Origin: Cryomorphaceae bacterium BACL11 MAG-121001-bin54
GTDB lineage: Bacteria > Bacteroidota > Bacteroidia > Flavobacteriales > BACL11
Direction: 5' to 3'
DNA length: 64,000 bases
NCBI GenBank assembly: GCA_905182255.1
Contig: CAJJAH010000001.1
Location: 248,001-312,000 of the forward strand
Part shown: one piece after another, positions 37,324 through 47,882 of the stretch
How positions within the stretch are numbered: position 1 is the stretch's first letter
How the letters are laid out: every line of letters starts with the position of its first letter
The notes under the pieces: generated by a model
Told to the model about the DNA's origin: nothing
Database searches by the model: none
The model's input: only the letters and a program-made list of their open reading frames with translations
Translations under genes and position numbers: made by a program

Positions 37324-39753
37324 ATGTGGATGAATAAAAAGTTAATCAGTATATTTATATTATTAATTTGCTTTACGCACCATTTAAAGGCCCAAAATTA
37401 TTTTATAAATGGATACATAAAGGATGCTAATAGTAAAGACATAATTGTATCTGCAGAAATTTATGATCTTTCTGGTTCATTATTGTCTGTTTCAAATAAA
37501 GAAGGTTATTTCAATTTCAATACTTCTCTTAGAAGTTTAGACTTAGTAATCTTTACTTCAGATTACAAAGTAAAACAGAAAAGATTACAAACAAAAGATT
37601 CTTTATTTGTAAATATTCTAGTAGAGTCACTATCAATTAAATTAAAATCGATTGATATTAATGAAAAAATAAAATCCCTATTTGCACTTGAGAGGCTAGA
37701 CGATGTAGTGGGAACATCAATATACGCTGGCAAAAAAACTGAAGTAATACTCATAAGTAAATCAAGTGCTAGCTTAGCACTAAATAATGCAAGGCAAATA
37801 TATAGCCAAGTATCAGGTCTAAATATTTTTCAAAATGATGATGCTGGCCTTCAATTAAATATTGGGGGAAGAGGACTTGATCCAAATAGAACTTCAAACT
37901 TCAATACCAGACAAAATGGCTATGATATTAGTGCTGATGTTCTAGGTTATCCTGAAAGCTACTACACTACACCAGCTGAAGCATTAGAAAAAATTGAAAT
38001 TATTAGAGGGGCTGCTTCATTGCAATACGGGACACAATTTGGAGGCCTTATAAATCTCATAATAAAGAAACCTTCTCAAATAAAAGGAAATAGATACCTG
38101 ATGAGAAATACAAGTGGCAGTAATAGTTTCTTTAATAATTTTACTAGCGTTGATGGTTCTAATAAAACAGTGAGTTATTATGCTTTTATTAATTATAAAA
38201 AGGGAAATGGATTTCGTGAAAATTCAAATTTCGAATCAAATACTTCATATATAAACATAACAAAGAATATTAATAAGAAGCTAACTGCTTCTTTTGAGTT
38301 CACCTTAATGGATTATTTAGCTAAACAATCAGGAGGACTAAATGACAGAATGTTTATAGAAAATCCATTACAATCTAATAGAACAAGAAACTGGTTCAAA
38401 ATCAATTGGCTATTATATAATTTTAAGCTAAATTACCGTCAATCACAAAATACTTTACACACTCTAAGCATATTTGGCCTAGATGCAGAAAGATCTGCAT
38501 TAGGATATAGATCTAATCGTGTAGATCAAGAAGACCCCATGAAAGAGAGGGACTTAATATATGGTGAATTTGATAATTATGGATTAGAATATAAAACACT
38601 TTTCAAAAAAGAACTCAAGAACATAAACACAGCTAGTTTAATAGGTTTAAAATTATATAAATCAAAGAATACAAGTCAACAAGGTCCTGGATCAGAAAAT
38701 TCTGACGCTGACTTTAATTTTTATTCAAATCTATTTCCAGCTTATAGTAATCAGTCTTCATATAAATATCCTAATACAAATATTGCTTTATTTGGAGAAT
38801 CTATTTTTTATTTAAATGAATCCTTCTCCATAACTCCAGGCGTAAGATTTGAATATATTGACACCAAAAGCGATGGATACTATAAAAAGATGCTATTTGA
38901 TAATGCTAATAATCTTATATTTGACACGACAATATATAATAAGACCCAAAATAAAAGAGATTTTGTTCTATTTGGTTTAGGACTATCATACAAAACCAAC
39001 AAAAAACTTGAGTGCTACGCTAATATATCTCAGAATTACAGATCAGTGACATTTGCAGATATTAGTATATTTAATCCAGCATACGTTATTAATCCAAATA
39101 TACAAGATGAAAAAGGTTATACAGCTGACTTGGGAGTTAGGGGTAATATAAATAATTTCATCTCTTATGATATAAACTCATTTTACTTGATGTATGAAAA
39201 GAGAATTGGTTTCATTCAAAAATTACAAAATGATGGTAATGTAAAAAGTGAAAGAGGCAATATTGGTGATGCAAGAATAATAGGTGTCGAATCACTCATT
39301 GATATTAATCTTTCTAAATTAATACCAGGTAATTTAAAATCTAATTATTTCATTAACACATCTTTTATTAAGTCTGAATATATTACATCTCAACAAAATG
39401 GGATTAAAGGAAATTCTGTTGAGTTTGTACCTGCAATAAACATAAAAACAGGTATTAACCTAAAATATAAATCAGTAAACACTAGTCTTCAATACACTTA
39501 CCTTAGTCAACAATATACTGATGCATCAAATGCTATAGAAAGTAACCTAAGTGGAGTTGTTGGTGAGATTCCTGAGTATAATGTTTTAGATATGAGTTTT
39601 TCGTATAACAAAAAGACATATAAAATCGAAACAGGCATTAACAATTTGCTGAACCAATCTTACTTTACAAGAAGAGCAACAGGATATCCTGGACCGGGAA
39701 TAATTCCCTCTCCATTAAGAAATTATTATTTAACACTTGAGTTGAAAATTTAA
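37324..39753 (+). CDS. TonB-dependent outer-membrane receptor (FecA-like) with N-terminal carboxypeptidase-regulatory-like domain
   Basis: Plug 'IYSQVSGLNIFQNDDAGLQLNIGGRGLDPNRTSNFNTRQNG', 'EKIEIIRGAASLQYGTQFGGLINLI', C-terminal beta-barrel. Confidence 0.92.
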   Translation: MWMNKKLISIFILLICFTHHLKAQNYFINGYIKDANSKDIIVSAEIYDLSGSLLSVSNKEGYFNFNTSLRSLDLVIFTSDYKVKQKRLQTKDSLFVNILVESLSIKLKSIDINEKIKSLFALERLDDVVGTSIYAGKKTEVILISKSSASLALNNARQIYSQVSGLNIFQNDDAGLQLNIGGRGLDPNRTSNFNTRQNGYDISADVLGYPESYYTTPAEALEKIEIIRGAASLQYGTQFGGLINLIIKKPSQIKGNRYLMRNTSGSNSFFNNFTSVDGSNKTVSYYAFINYKKGNGFRENSNFESNTSYINITKNINKKLTASFEFTLMDYLAKQSGGLNDRMFIENPLQSNRTRNWFKINWLLYNFKLNYRQSQNTLHTLSIFGLDAERSALGYRSNRVDQEDPMKERDLIYGEFDNYGLEYKTLFKKELKNINTASLIGLKLYKSKNTSQQGPGSENSDADFNFYSNLFPAYSNQSSYKYPNTNIALFGESIFYLNESFSITPGVRFEYIDTKSDGYYKKMLFDNANNLIFDTTIYNKTQNKRDFVLFGLGLSYKTNKKLECYANISQNYRSVTFADISIFNPAYVINPNIQDEKGYTADLGVRGNINNFISYDINSFYLMYEKRIGFIQKLQNDGNVKSERGNIGDARIIGVESLIDINLSKLIPGNLKSNYFINTSFIKSEYITSQQNGIKGNSVEFVPAINIKTGINLKYKSVNTSLQYTYLSQQYTDASNAIESNLSGVVGEIPEYNVLDMSFSYNKKTYKIETGINNLLNQSYFTRRATGYPGPGIIPSPLRNYYLTLELKI

Positions 39754-39842
39754 TATCAAATACAATCTAAATCAAAAGGTTGTTTTACTAAAATTGAGAT
39801 CCAATTTTAAGTAAGGCAAACTAAAGGCTAAATGTTATAATA

Positions 39843-42152
39843 TTATATAGATTTTAATACAAGGCCAAAATAAATAGTTCTTGGTAAGCTAGGTCCATAA
39901 ATAAAATTACTATCACGATCTTTAAAGGAATCAAATTCATTTTGAAAGTCATTAGTTAAGTTTTTGATACCTACACTATACTCAACCTTAATTTCTGATT
40001 GCTTAAAAGTCTGAATATAAGTTGATTTCAAACCAATGTTATTAAAAACAGGAGAAACTAAAAATTCATCATTCAATTGCCCTGGAGCACCAGCTAAATG
40101 AAGTACAGTCATTGCACCAGTATGAACTAAATTAGCAGCAAAACTTATTTTAGAATTAGGATTGTAAGAAAATGTAGCATAGCCATAATAATCCGGAGAC
40201 CTTAAAAACTCTTTTTTTAATGGTAAATTCTCTGAGTATTGAACCGCTTCATCATATAACGACTGCTGAAGAGTAAAACCAGATTCTAACTGAACCTTTT
40301 GCTTTAAGTTTGCTCTAAATTCAATAGTCAATCCCTTTACTATAGCTCCCTCCCCATTTCTTTTAACAAATATATCTCCATAAGAATCACTCCCGCTTAA
40401 GTCCTGATAAAAAGCATCTTTTAAATGAGTATAGAATCCTTCAAATGTAAAACCATACACATATTCCTCTGTTGCCTTATCATAATTTAAAGAAGCGCTT
40501 AAACTTTTAGAGCGTTCTTGCTTTAAATCATCAGCTAATATAATTCTAGAAATCCCACCACCTGAAAATGCCATATGTAAATCAGTATCAAAAGCCTGAG
40601 GAGCTCTAAAGCCTGTACTATAAGATAATCTAAACTGCGTCTCCTTTCTTAATTTATACAAAAAGGATAATCTAGGGCTAATAACTATATTATCTAAAAG
40701 TGAATGCTTGTCAAATCTAGCTCCACTAAGCAAATTAAAATTTTCTGTTAATTCCCAATCAGATTGAAAAAAGACACCCTGAGTTAAAACCTTTTGATCA
40801 ACTAGATAATTGTAAGTAGAAATCTCATCCATAACATCATCAGAAATAACTTCAGAACCAAGAGTTAAGACATTTGGTCCAAAAATCTCCTCTATTGTAT
40901 GATTTATCTGAAAACCAGCTTGTTTTGTAGTGTTTAAAGATGTTCCGTAAGGAGGGTTTTCCAAATGAATAATATCATCACTAGAACCAATCTCTGGTCT
41001 AATTCCAGTGTAATGTGTACGATTAGTTTTTTGTGCAGCTAAATAGCCTATAAAAGATGAACTTCCATCTTTAGAATTAACTTGATAATCTAAATTAGCT
41101 AATAATATATTATGCACTCTCTCTTCTGATTGCATCGAAAAGTGTGGAACTCCATCAATCATCTCACCACCATATCGATATTCATGTATACTACCTAAAT
41201 TAGCTTCTAATTTTTGATTTTTTGATGGCAATAGAAATAAAGTAGCACCAAAAGTATTATCTCTTAAAGAGGGAAGTTCTGAAAAATTATCTCCATTATG
41301 ATCGTACCAACCTCTGTTACGGTTATTTAAAAAAAAAGTAGCTCCCGAATTTTTATTACTTGAAATGACTGTAGCATTTCCATAAATAACCTTATCTTGT
41401 GTATCACCATTAATAATACTAAAATCATACCCTAAACTATAGTTGTTGCTAGAAGGAATTTTTGTAATCACATTTACAATACCACCAATTGCAGAAGAAC
41501 CATATAAAGAACTACCCCCTCCTCTAACTACCTCAATCCTATCAATCATATTAGTAGGTATTTGCTCCATACCATAAAGACCCGTAAGGGGACTAAAAAT
41601 TGCTCTACCATTTATAAGAATCTGAGAATAACCGCCTGTCAATCCATTCATTCTTAACTGAGTGTAATTACATGTTTGACAGTCAGTTTCTACACGTAAA
41701 CCTGGCTGAAACTTTAATCCTTCAGCAAGATTACAGGCCTGAACATTCTCTAATTGCTTACTATTAATAACATTTACAATTACAGGAGATTGGGTTCTTC
41801 TTTTAAAAGTTTTTGTTCCAGTTACTACTACTTGATCTAAATTATACACATTAGGCTTTAAATCGAAATCAATAACATTTATACCATCCTTTATATCAAT
41901 ATCCAATTTCTTATTAATCATACCCAAAGAAGAAACAATAATTTGATAATATCCCTTTTTTAATTTTTCAAACTTATAATAACCAGACTCATTAGATGAA
42001 ACCCCAATACCACTATCTTTAAAAACAATATTTGCATAAGGAACTTCAACACCATTAGATGTAATTTTTCCATTTAGTGTCTGCGAACTAGCAATTAATG
42101 GAGTAATACATAAGGTTAAAATAAATAGCTTACTTATAAATTTCATTTTCAT
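39843..42152 (-). CDS. TonB-dependent outer-membrane receptor
   Basis: 'VVVTGTKTFKRRTQSPVIVNVINSKQLE', 'IDRIEVVRGGGSSLYGSSAIGGIVNVI', CarboxypepD_reg-like N-terminus. Confidence 0.93.
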   Translation of the reverse strand: MKMKFISKLFILTLCITPLIASSQTLNGKITSNGVEVPYANIVFKDSGIGVSSNESGYYKFEKLKKGYYQIIVSSLGMINKKLDIDIKDGINVIDFDLKPNVYNLDQVVVTGTKTFKRRTQSPVIVNVINSKQLENVQACNLAEGLKFQPGLRVETDCQTCNYTQLRMNGLTGGYSQILINGRAIFSPLTGLYGMEQIPTNMIDRIEVVRGGGSSLYGSSAIGGIVNVITKIPSSNNYSLGYDFSIINGDTQDKVIYGNATVISSNKNSGATFFLNNRNRGWYDHNGDNFSELPSLRDNTFGATLFLLPSKNQKLEANLGSIHEYRYGGEMIDGVPHFSMQSEERVHNILLANLDYQVNSKDGSSSFIGYLAAQKTNRTHYTGIRPEIGSSDDIIHLENPPYGTSLNTTKQAGFQINHTIEEIFGPNVLTLGSEVISDDVMDEISTYNYLVDQKVLTQGVFFQSDWELTENFNLLSGARFDKHSLLDNIVISPRLSFLYKLRKETQFRLSYSTGFRAPQAFDTDLHMAFSGGGISRIILADDLKQERSKSLSASLNYDKATEEYVYGFTFEGFYTHLKDAFYQDLSGSDSYGDIFVKRNGEGAIVKGLTIEFRANLKQKVQLESGFTLQQSLYDEAVQYSENLPLKKEFLRSPDYYGYATFSYNPNSKISFAANLVHTGAMTVLHLAGAPGQLNDEFLVSPVFNNIGLKSTYIQTFKQSEIKVEYSVGIKNLTNDFQNEFDSFKDRDSNFIYGPSLPRTIYFGLVLKSI

Positions 42153-42416
42153 TTTTTTAATTTCTAGGTAAAAATAAATAAATTTTTAGACATAACTAAA
42201 TTTATATTTAAATTAATTTAAATTATTGTTTTACAGAATAAATAAATGCAAAAGGTGCTTGTATTTAAAGAATAAATATTAATACAGCAAGAAAAATAAT
42301 TTTAAGATCAGATAGCATAAATTCACTCTAATAAGTAAAATATCTTATTTCATAAATTAAAAGTACTGACTAATTTTCTTTCGTAAATACAGCAAAAAAG
42401 ATAGTTATAATCCTTT

Positions 42417-43946
42417 CTATAGTTCGCTATACTGAGTATTTATAACACTTTCAGTATTCTCAGGAGGAAATATCTTAGAAACAATATAACCTACTATCAT
42501 TGCCAAGGCGAAAGAAGGGGCTAAAACATCTAACTCTTTTAAATAGGCGCCTATTCCTTCAATATTAGAAAATACGAACTTGAATAATATTACAGAAATA
42601 AATCCTGTTATCATAGAAGCAATAGCTCCCTTTTCAGAATATCCCCTCCAAAAAAGAGATAGAATAATCACAGGGCAGAAAGTGGCTGCAATTCCAGACC
42701 AACCAAATATCATAATCCAAAAAACTTGCCTTTCAGGATACAAATTGTATAACAGAATGGCAATCCCCAAGGCAGCTAATGCCATCACAACAGTAACCAT
42801 CCTAGAGAAATTTGTTAAATCCTCATCTTTTAAATCAGGCCTAAATATTTTCTGATAGAAGTCTCTAGTAATAGCGCTAGAAGCAAGAATAAGAAGAGAA
42901 TCAATTGTTGACATAATTGCAGAAAGGACAATAGCAATAAATATTGCTACTAATATTGTAGGTAAAAACTCGTGGGTTATCATACTTAAAACATTTTCTC
43001 CCCCATTACCTAATACTGATTCAGGATCCTGACCTTCTTTTGTGAAATAAATACGAGCTAGAATTCCAATTGTCACTGCAGCAGCATCTGTTAAAAGAGT
43101 AAAAAGAAGTGCAACCCATTTTCCTTTATCAATTTCTTTTTCACTTTTAATTGACATAAAACGAACATAAACTTGAGGAGAACCTAAGAAACCTAGTCCA
43201 ATCATTGAGAAACCAAGAATTGTAAATAAATTCATCCATAAATCATCACTTCTCCCCATTATTTGAGTTAGAGTCGGGTCAATAGCATTCAACCCCTCAG
43301 TAATTCCAGCCCCATGATCCATTGAAAACCAGACAACAATAGGTAATAAAACTAATCCAAAGAACATTAAAATACCTTGAAACATATCTGACCAAACCGC
43401 AGCGACAAATCCACCAACAAAAATATAGAGAAGAACAATGCAAAAGCCAATTAGAGCACCAATTCGATAGTCAATATTAAGCATTGATTCAAAGGCAATT
43501 CCTGTTACATCCATTTGAGAAGCAACATAAATAACAACAAAAACTACAAGTGTAGAAGCTGAAATAATTCTAAGTGTGTTGGTAGATGATTTAAAATGAC
43601 TTTGAAGATAATCAGGTATAGTAATAGCTTTGTATTTGTCAGACCAACTTTTAAATCTCTTAGCCATAAATTGCCAGGAAATATAAACCCCTAGTAATTC
43701 ACCAACAACAACCCAATATCCAGAATAACCAGCCATTGCCCCCATTCCTGTTAACCCAATTAACAACCAGCCAGACTCACCAGTTGCTCTAGCAGAAAAA
43801 GCAACTGCCCAGAAACCCATTTTCTTGCCACCTAAATAATAATCGCTCATACTTTTGACTCTACGAGAAGCAAGTATTCCAATCAAGAATAAAATAGCTA
43901 CATAAACACCTAAAACGATAATTTTTGTAACAAAAGCACTATCCAC
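42417..43946 (-). CDS. putP: Sodium/proline symporter (SSS family)
   Basis: 509 aa; 'SDYYLGGKKMGFWAVAFSARATGESGWLLIGLTG', 'FGWSGIAATFCPVIILSLFW'. Confidence 0.93.
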   Translation of the reverse strand: MDSAFVTKIIVLGVYVAILFLIGILASRRVKSMSDYYLGGKKMGFWAVAFSARATGESGWLLIGLTGMGAMAGYSGYWVVVGELLGVYISWQFMAKRFKSWSDKYKAITIPDYLQSHFKSSTNTLRIISASTLVVFVVIYVASQMDVTGIAFESMLNIDYRIGALIGFCIVLLYIFVGGFVAAVWSDMFQGILMFFGLVLLPIVVWFSMDHGAGITEGLNAIDPTLTQIMGRSDDLWMNLFTILGFSMIGLGFLGSPQVYVRFMSIKSEKEIDKGKWVALLFTLLTDAAAVTIGILARIYFTKEGQDPESVLGNGGENVLSMITHEFLPTILVAIFIAIVLSAIMSTIDSLLILASSAITRDFYQKIFRPDLKDEDLTNFSRMVTVVMALAALGIAILLYNLYPERQVFWIMIFGWSGIAATFCPVIILSLFWRGYSEKGAIASMITGFISVILFKFVFSNIEGIGAYLKELDVLAPSFALAMIVGYIVSKIFPPENTESVINTQYSEL

Positions 43947-44000
43947 AGTATTATAAATTTAAAGGTATTAGTATTTCACAAACTTACTTAATATTTTTGT

Positions 44001-44059
44001 AAAAAAGTTAGAATTCAAAGCCTTAAGACTAAATGAAAAATAAACTCACTCATTCATTG
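44001..44059 (+). repeat. Degenerate copy H of the composite repeat
   Basis: AAAAAAGTTAGAATTCAAAGCCTTAAGACTAAATGAAAAATAAACTCACTCATTCATTG aligns over its full length with copies B/C. Confidence 0.6.
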
Positions 44060-44118
44060 TAATTTATTTTTTATATTTGTAGCTTTGACAAACTAAAGAA
44101 AAAAATTAAAAATATATC

Positions 44119-44217
44119 ATGGGAAAAGGACAAGATTCAAAGAAAAGCGTTAAAAAAGCACCTGCCAAAACTGCAAAAGAAAAAAAAGCAGAAAAAAGAG
44201 CTAAAAAAGCTAAATAA
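44119..44217 (+). CDS. 32-aa lysine-rich small protein MGKGQDSKKSVKKAPAKTAKEKKAEKRAKKAK
   Basis: ATG..TAA ORF absent from the supplied track (under 60 aa); preceded by a TATATTTG -7 element at about 44076; composition strongly biased to K/A. Confidence 0.65.
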   Translation: MGKGQDSKKSVKKAPAKTAKEKKAEKRAKKAK

Positions 44218-44318
44218 AGATACATTTATTTTCAAGTTACTTGAAATTAGAAACTTAAGCCTAAATCACAAAAAACACCTGTAAAAACGGTATTTTTTTC
44301 TAATATAATTAGGCTATT

Positions 44319-46055
44319 TTATATCCTACTCTGATAAGTAAACAAATCAAAGTATCTACCTTCACTCTCTATCAATTCAGTGTGATTACCTTGCTCTACA
44401 ATTTTACCATGTTCAATAACTAGTATTTGATTGGCTTGTCTAATAGTACTTAAACGGTGAGCAATAACAAAAGTAGTCCTCCCCTTCATAAGATCAGCTA
44501 AACTTTTCTGTATTAAAGATTCACTTTCTGTATCAAGATTAGATGTTGCTTCATCTAAAATTAAAATCCTAGGATTAGCTAATACAGCTCTAGCAATTGC
44601 AATTCTCTGTCTTTGACCCCCTGAAAGCTTCACCCCTCTTTCTCCTATTAAGGTATCTAAACCATCATCAAAACGGTCTGTAAACTCATCAACATATGCG
44701 GATTTAACAGCATCTAAAACTTGACTTTCACTTGCGTTAGGTCGCGGGAAAAGTATATTTTCCCTTATGGTTCCTTCAAACAGGAAATCATCTTGTAAGA
44801 CAACCCCAAGCTGACTCCTAAATGAATTTAAGCTTACTTTTGAAATATCATTTCCATCAATTAAGATAATGCCTGAATCTGGACTAATAAAACTAGCTAC
44901 CAAACTTGCAAGAGTTGATTTACCCGAACCAGAGGAACCCACTAAGGCTGTAACCGAACCTTTATTAGCTTTAAAACTAATGTTACGTACAACTTCTTTC
45001 CCTTTTTCATAAGAAAAAGAAACATCCTTAAAATCTATGTCTCCAACAATCTTATCGAGCTCAATAGTTCTCATTTTATCATCTGATTCGGATTGTATGC
45101 TCATTATTTCTTCTGTTCTATCCAAGCCTGCAAATGCTTCTGTAAGTTGGCTGCCAATATTACTCATCTGAATAATAGGAGCAATCATAAAACCTAGCAA
45201 TAAAGTAAAGGCTAAAAAATCACCAGTAGATAATGTCCCTTCAATAATCATAGCGCCTCCCATACCCATAATTCCAACTGATGATAATCCTAACAAAAAA
45301 GCAGATGAACTCGTCATAATTGCTGTTGCTGTCAAACTTTTTTTTACGTTCTGAAATAAACGATCTACACCTTTTTCAAAACTAAGATTCTCTTGCTCTT
45401 CAGCATTAAAACCCTTTATTACTCTAACCCCATTTAAAGTTTCAGTTAATCTACCCTTAACCTCTGCATTTATCATTCCTCTCTTTCTAAAGATAGGACG
45501 GATGTACCCAAATGCTTTTAAAGCAATAATAGCAAATAAGAATACTGGTGCAAGAACAAATAAGGTCATTTTCCCACTAATATTAATTAATAATACTAGA
45601 GAAATAATTGCAGTAACTGTCCCTCCGAACAATTGAACTAAGCCTGTACCAATGAGGTTACGCACACCCTCTACATCGCTCATTATTCTAGAAACTAAAG
45701 CTCCTGATTTATTATTATCAAAATAGGAGATAGGTAAGGAGAGTACTTGTTTCTGTACTTTCGCTCTTAACTTAGAAATTAATAATTGCGCTTCAACGCT
45801 TAACAACCTTGTTAAAGCAAAAGAGGTAATAGCTTGAATTAAAATAGCTCCAGAAACAATTAGCACCATACTCATTAAAGCATCCAAATCTTTATTAGGG
45901 ATTATTTCATCTAATAATTCTTTGCTTTTTAAGGGCAGAACTAAACTTGCCAAACGGCTAATTACAATAAGAACCAAGCCAACAGACACAATTCCTTTCC
46001 TAGGCCAAATAAACTCCTTAAAAGCCTGCATAACATTTACCTTCTTCTTTTCCAT
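44319..46055 (-). CDS. ABC transporter, fused TM and ATPase domains (MsbA-like)
   Basis: 'ALVGSSGSGKSTLASLVASF', 'LSGGQRQRIAIARAVLANPRILILDEATSNLD'. Confidence 0.94.
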   Translation of the reverse strand: MEKKKVNVMQAFKEFIWPRKGIVSVGLVLIVISRLASLVLPLKSKELLDEIIPNKDLDALMSMVLIVSGAILIQAITSFALTRLLSVEAQLLISKLRAKVQKQVLSLPISYFDNNKSGALVSRIMSDVEGVRNLIGTGLVQLFGGTVTAIISLVLLINISGKMTLFVLAPVFLFAIIALKAFGYIRPIFRKRGMINAEVKGRLTETLNGVRVIKGFNAEEQENLSFEKGVDRLFQNVKKSLTATAIMTSSSAFLLGLSSVGIMGMGGAMIIEGTLSTGDFLAFTLLLGFMIAPIIQMSNIGSQLTEAFAGLDRTEEIMSIQSESDDKMRTIELDKIVGDIDFKDVSFSYEKGKEVVRNISFKANKGSVTALVGSSGSGKSTLASLVASFISPDSGIILIDGNDISKVSLNSFRSQLGVVLQDDFLFEGTIRENILFPRPNASESQVLDAVKSAYVDEFTDRFDDGLDTLIGERGVKLSGGQRQRIAIARAVLANPRILILDEATSNLDTESESLIQKSLADLMKGRTTFVIAHRLSTIRQANQILVIEHGKIVEQGNHTELIESEGRYFDLFTYQSRI

Positions 46056-46100
46056 TTATTAATTTTAGAAATACCTTTACAAAGGATTTTAAATTTTTAT

Positions 46101-47873
46101 TTATTTTACAATAAATCGTTTTTCTACATTTCCATCACTGTAAATATATAATAAAGGTATATTATGAGTTGGTGTAATTGTCCGACCTAAGATATCAGTA
46201 ATTTTAATAAGGACTGGATTTTCAGTAAAAGTAGACTCCAGGATACTTGTTGCTGGAGAATAAGTATAGAACTCATACTCTGCTCTTTGTGGGTTAAGCT
46301 TTATAGCATCACTATTCTCTGATCTAATATAGAATTTCACCTCTAATCCAATAGACTGAAATGGTGGTATTACTGAGTAAACACCATCATTTGCAACTAT
46401 GTCTCCATTTGTACCATCGTCTAGCATTGTAAAAGATTGAAATTTTGAATTATACTCACTTGTTGTAGCCATCAACTCTACAGAATTAGCATTAGATACC
46501 TCAGCAGTTATCAAATTAGTATTTAGCATTACATTATTAATTATAGGTGAGACTAAAGAAATTTCTGGATGATTAAGAAGATATTGTTTTCTCTCGTTTA
46601 TTGTACTCAATATCCCCCCAAAACCCCAACCTGTCCATAATGGATTATTTACATTACTATAATAATCACCCATTGAAAAAGCCTTATTATAATCTTGTAA
46701 TGCTGCATTATATGCTAATGATTGTAAATTGTCAATATTAGTGCTTATAGCACTTGTATCTAATGACTCTTCAATTATAGTATTGATATGTGCAGTATAT
46801 ATTTTTCTATAGTGTGTGTTGTTTAATAATTTATATAACAAAGGTCTTTCTTCCCAGGGCTGAGTTACCCCGCCTAATGAAGGTCCAGTAAAATACGGAT
46901 CATATTCATATATGTTAGAAGGACTCCAAAAATCAAATCCCATAATTGCTCCTGAAAAACTATTATCAAGATCCCAGGGAATCATTTGAAACAATCCATC
47001 TTTGGTTTGATATAAATAATAATTATGAATGTAATAAGTATTATAACAATCTAAGTTCTGAATTACCTGATTGACAGCAAATGCCCAAAGTGTTCTATCT
47101 ACATTTAAAACACTATCTATATTTTGAAAATCTAAATCAATAACTTTTACAAGGTTAACTAGTTCTTCCCATCCCTGAGTAGATTTCATATCATAACTGT
47201 CATAATACAAAGTTGTATCATCACCCATATAATACAAATTAGGAGGCATTGCAGAAGGTGCACCAGATGTATCACAAAATCTATCAATATTGTCACATTT
47301 AAATAATGGACCTGATTTTTCATCAAAGTGCTTTTTAAGAAATTGCTTGTTTATTGATTCATCATTAACATAAAGCCCCAGATAATTACCTTGCACATTT
47401 AGCTTTAATAAATTAGACTCTCCTGTTGGTAAATATTTCCTGTAAATATTACTACTTACAATCTGCTTTACAAATGTAGGATCCATCCATGCATTTGCTA
47501 ATTTCATTTTATTATACCCCAACAACTGTTGCTCCTCAATAAAATAGTTCATGTCAATGTTGTACGGAACTTTAGGATTTAAATTATCATTTGGAAGACA
47601 AAATGTAGAATTTCCTTTATAGCGCACTCCAACACTATCATAAACAGTGCCATTTAATGTTAATTTAGCAGGAATTCTTTCACTTGGTGAATAGAACCAT
47701 GAATTTACTAAGTAATTATGATAATTTTGATTATCAAATTCCAAATCAATAATTCTAATAGAATCTTCATCAAAAATACCTCCAGGACTATCATATAAAA
47801 CTTGAGGATTGTACACACTTTGAGCTGAAAGAACAAAAGGGCAAACAAAAAAAAGAAAGGTGTATTTTTTCAT
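46101..47873 (-). CDS. CotH-kinase family secreted protein with T9SS tail
   Basis: 'VGVRYKGNSTF', 'LKLNVQGNYLGLYVNDESINKQFLKKHF', 'MIPWDLDNSFSG'; tail 'ILGRTITPTHNIPLLYIYSDGNVEKRFIVK'. Confidence 0.92.
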   Translation of the reverse strand: MKKYTFLFFVCPFVLSAQSVYNPQVLYDSPGGIFDEDSIRIIDLEFDNQNYHNYLVNSWFYSPSERIPAKLTLNGTVYDSVGVRYKGNSTFCLPNDNLNPKVPYNIDMNYFIEEQQLLGYNKMKLANAWMDPTFVKQIVSSNIYRKYLPTGESNLLKLNVQGNYLGLYVNDESINKQFLKKHFDEKSGPLFKCDNIDRFCDTSGAPSAMPPNLYYMGDDTTLYYDSYDMKSTQGWEELVNLVKVIDLDFQNIDSVLNVDRTLWAFAVNQVIQNLDCYNTYYIHNYYLYQTKDGLFQMIPWDLDNSFSGAIMGFDFWSPSNIYEYDPYFTGPSLGGVTQPWEERPLLYKLLNNTHYRKIYTAHINTIIEESLDTSAISTNIDNLQSLAYNAALQDYNKAFSMGDYYSNVNNPLWTGWGFGGILSTINERKQYLLNHPEISLVSPIINNVMLNTNLITAEVSNANSVELMATTSEYNSKFQSFTMLDDGTNGDIVANDGVYSVIPPFQSIGLEVKFYIRSENSDAIKLNPQRAEYEFYTYSPATSILESTFTENPVLIKITDILGRTITPTHNIPLLYIYSDGNVEKRFIVK

Positions 47874-47882
47874 TTTGCGAAT

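Noticed and set aside
44119-44217. Assignment of the 32-aa protein as ribosomal protein bTHX
   Set aside because: Only the MGKG start matches; the G-R-rich body typical of THX is absent, so I left it unnamed.
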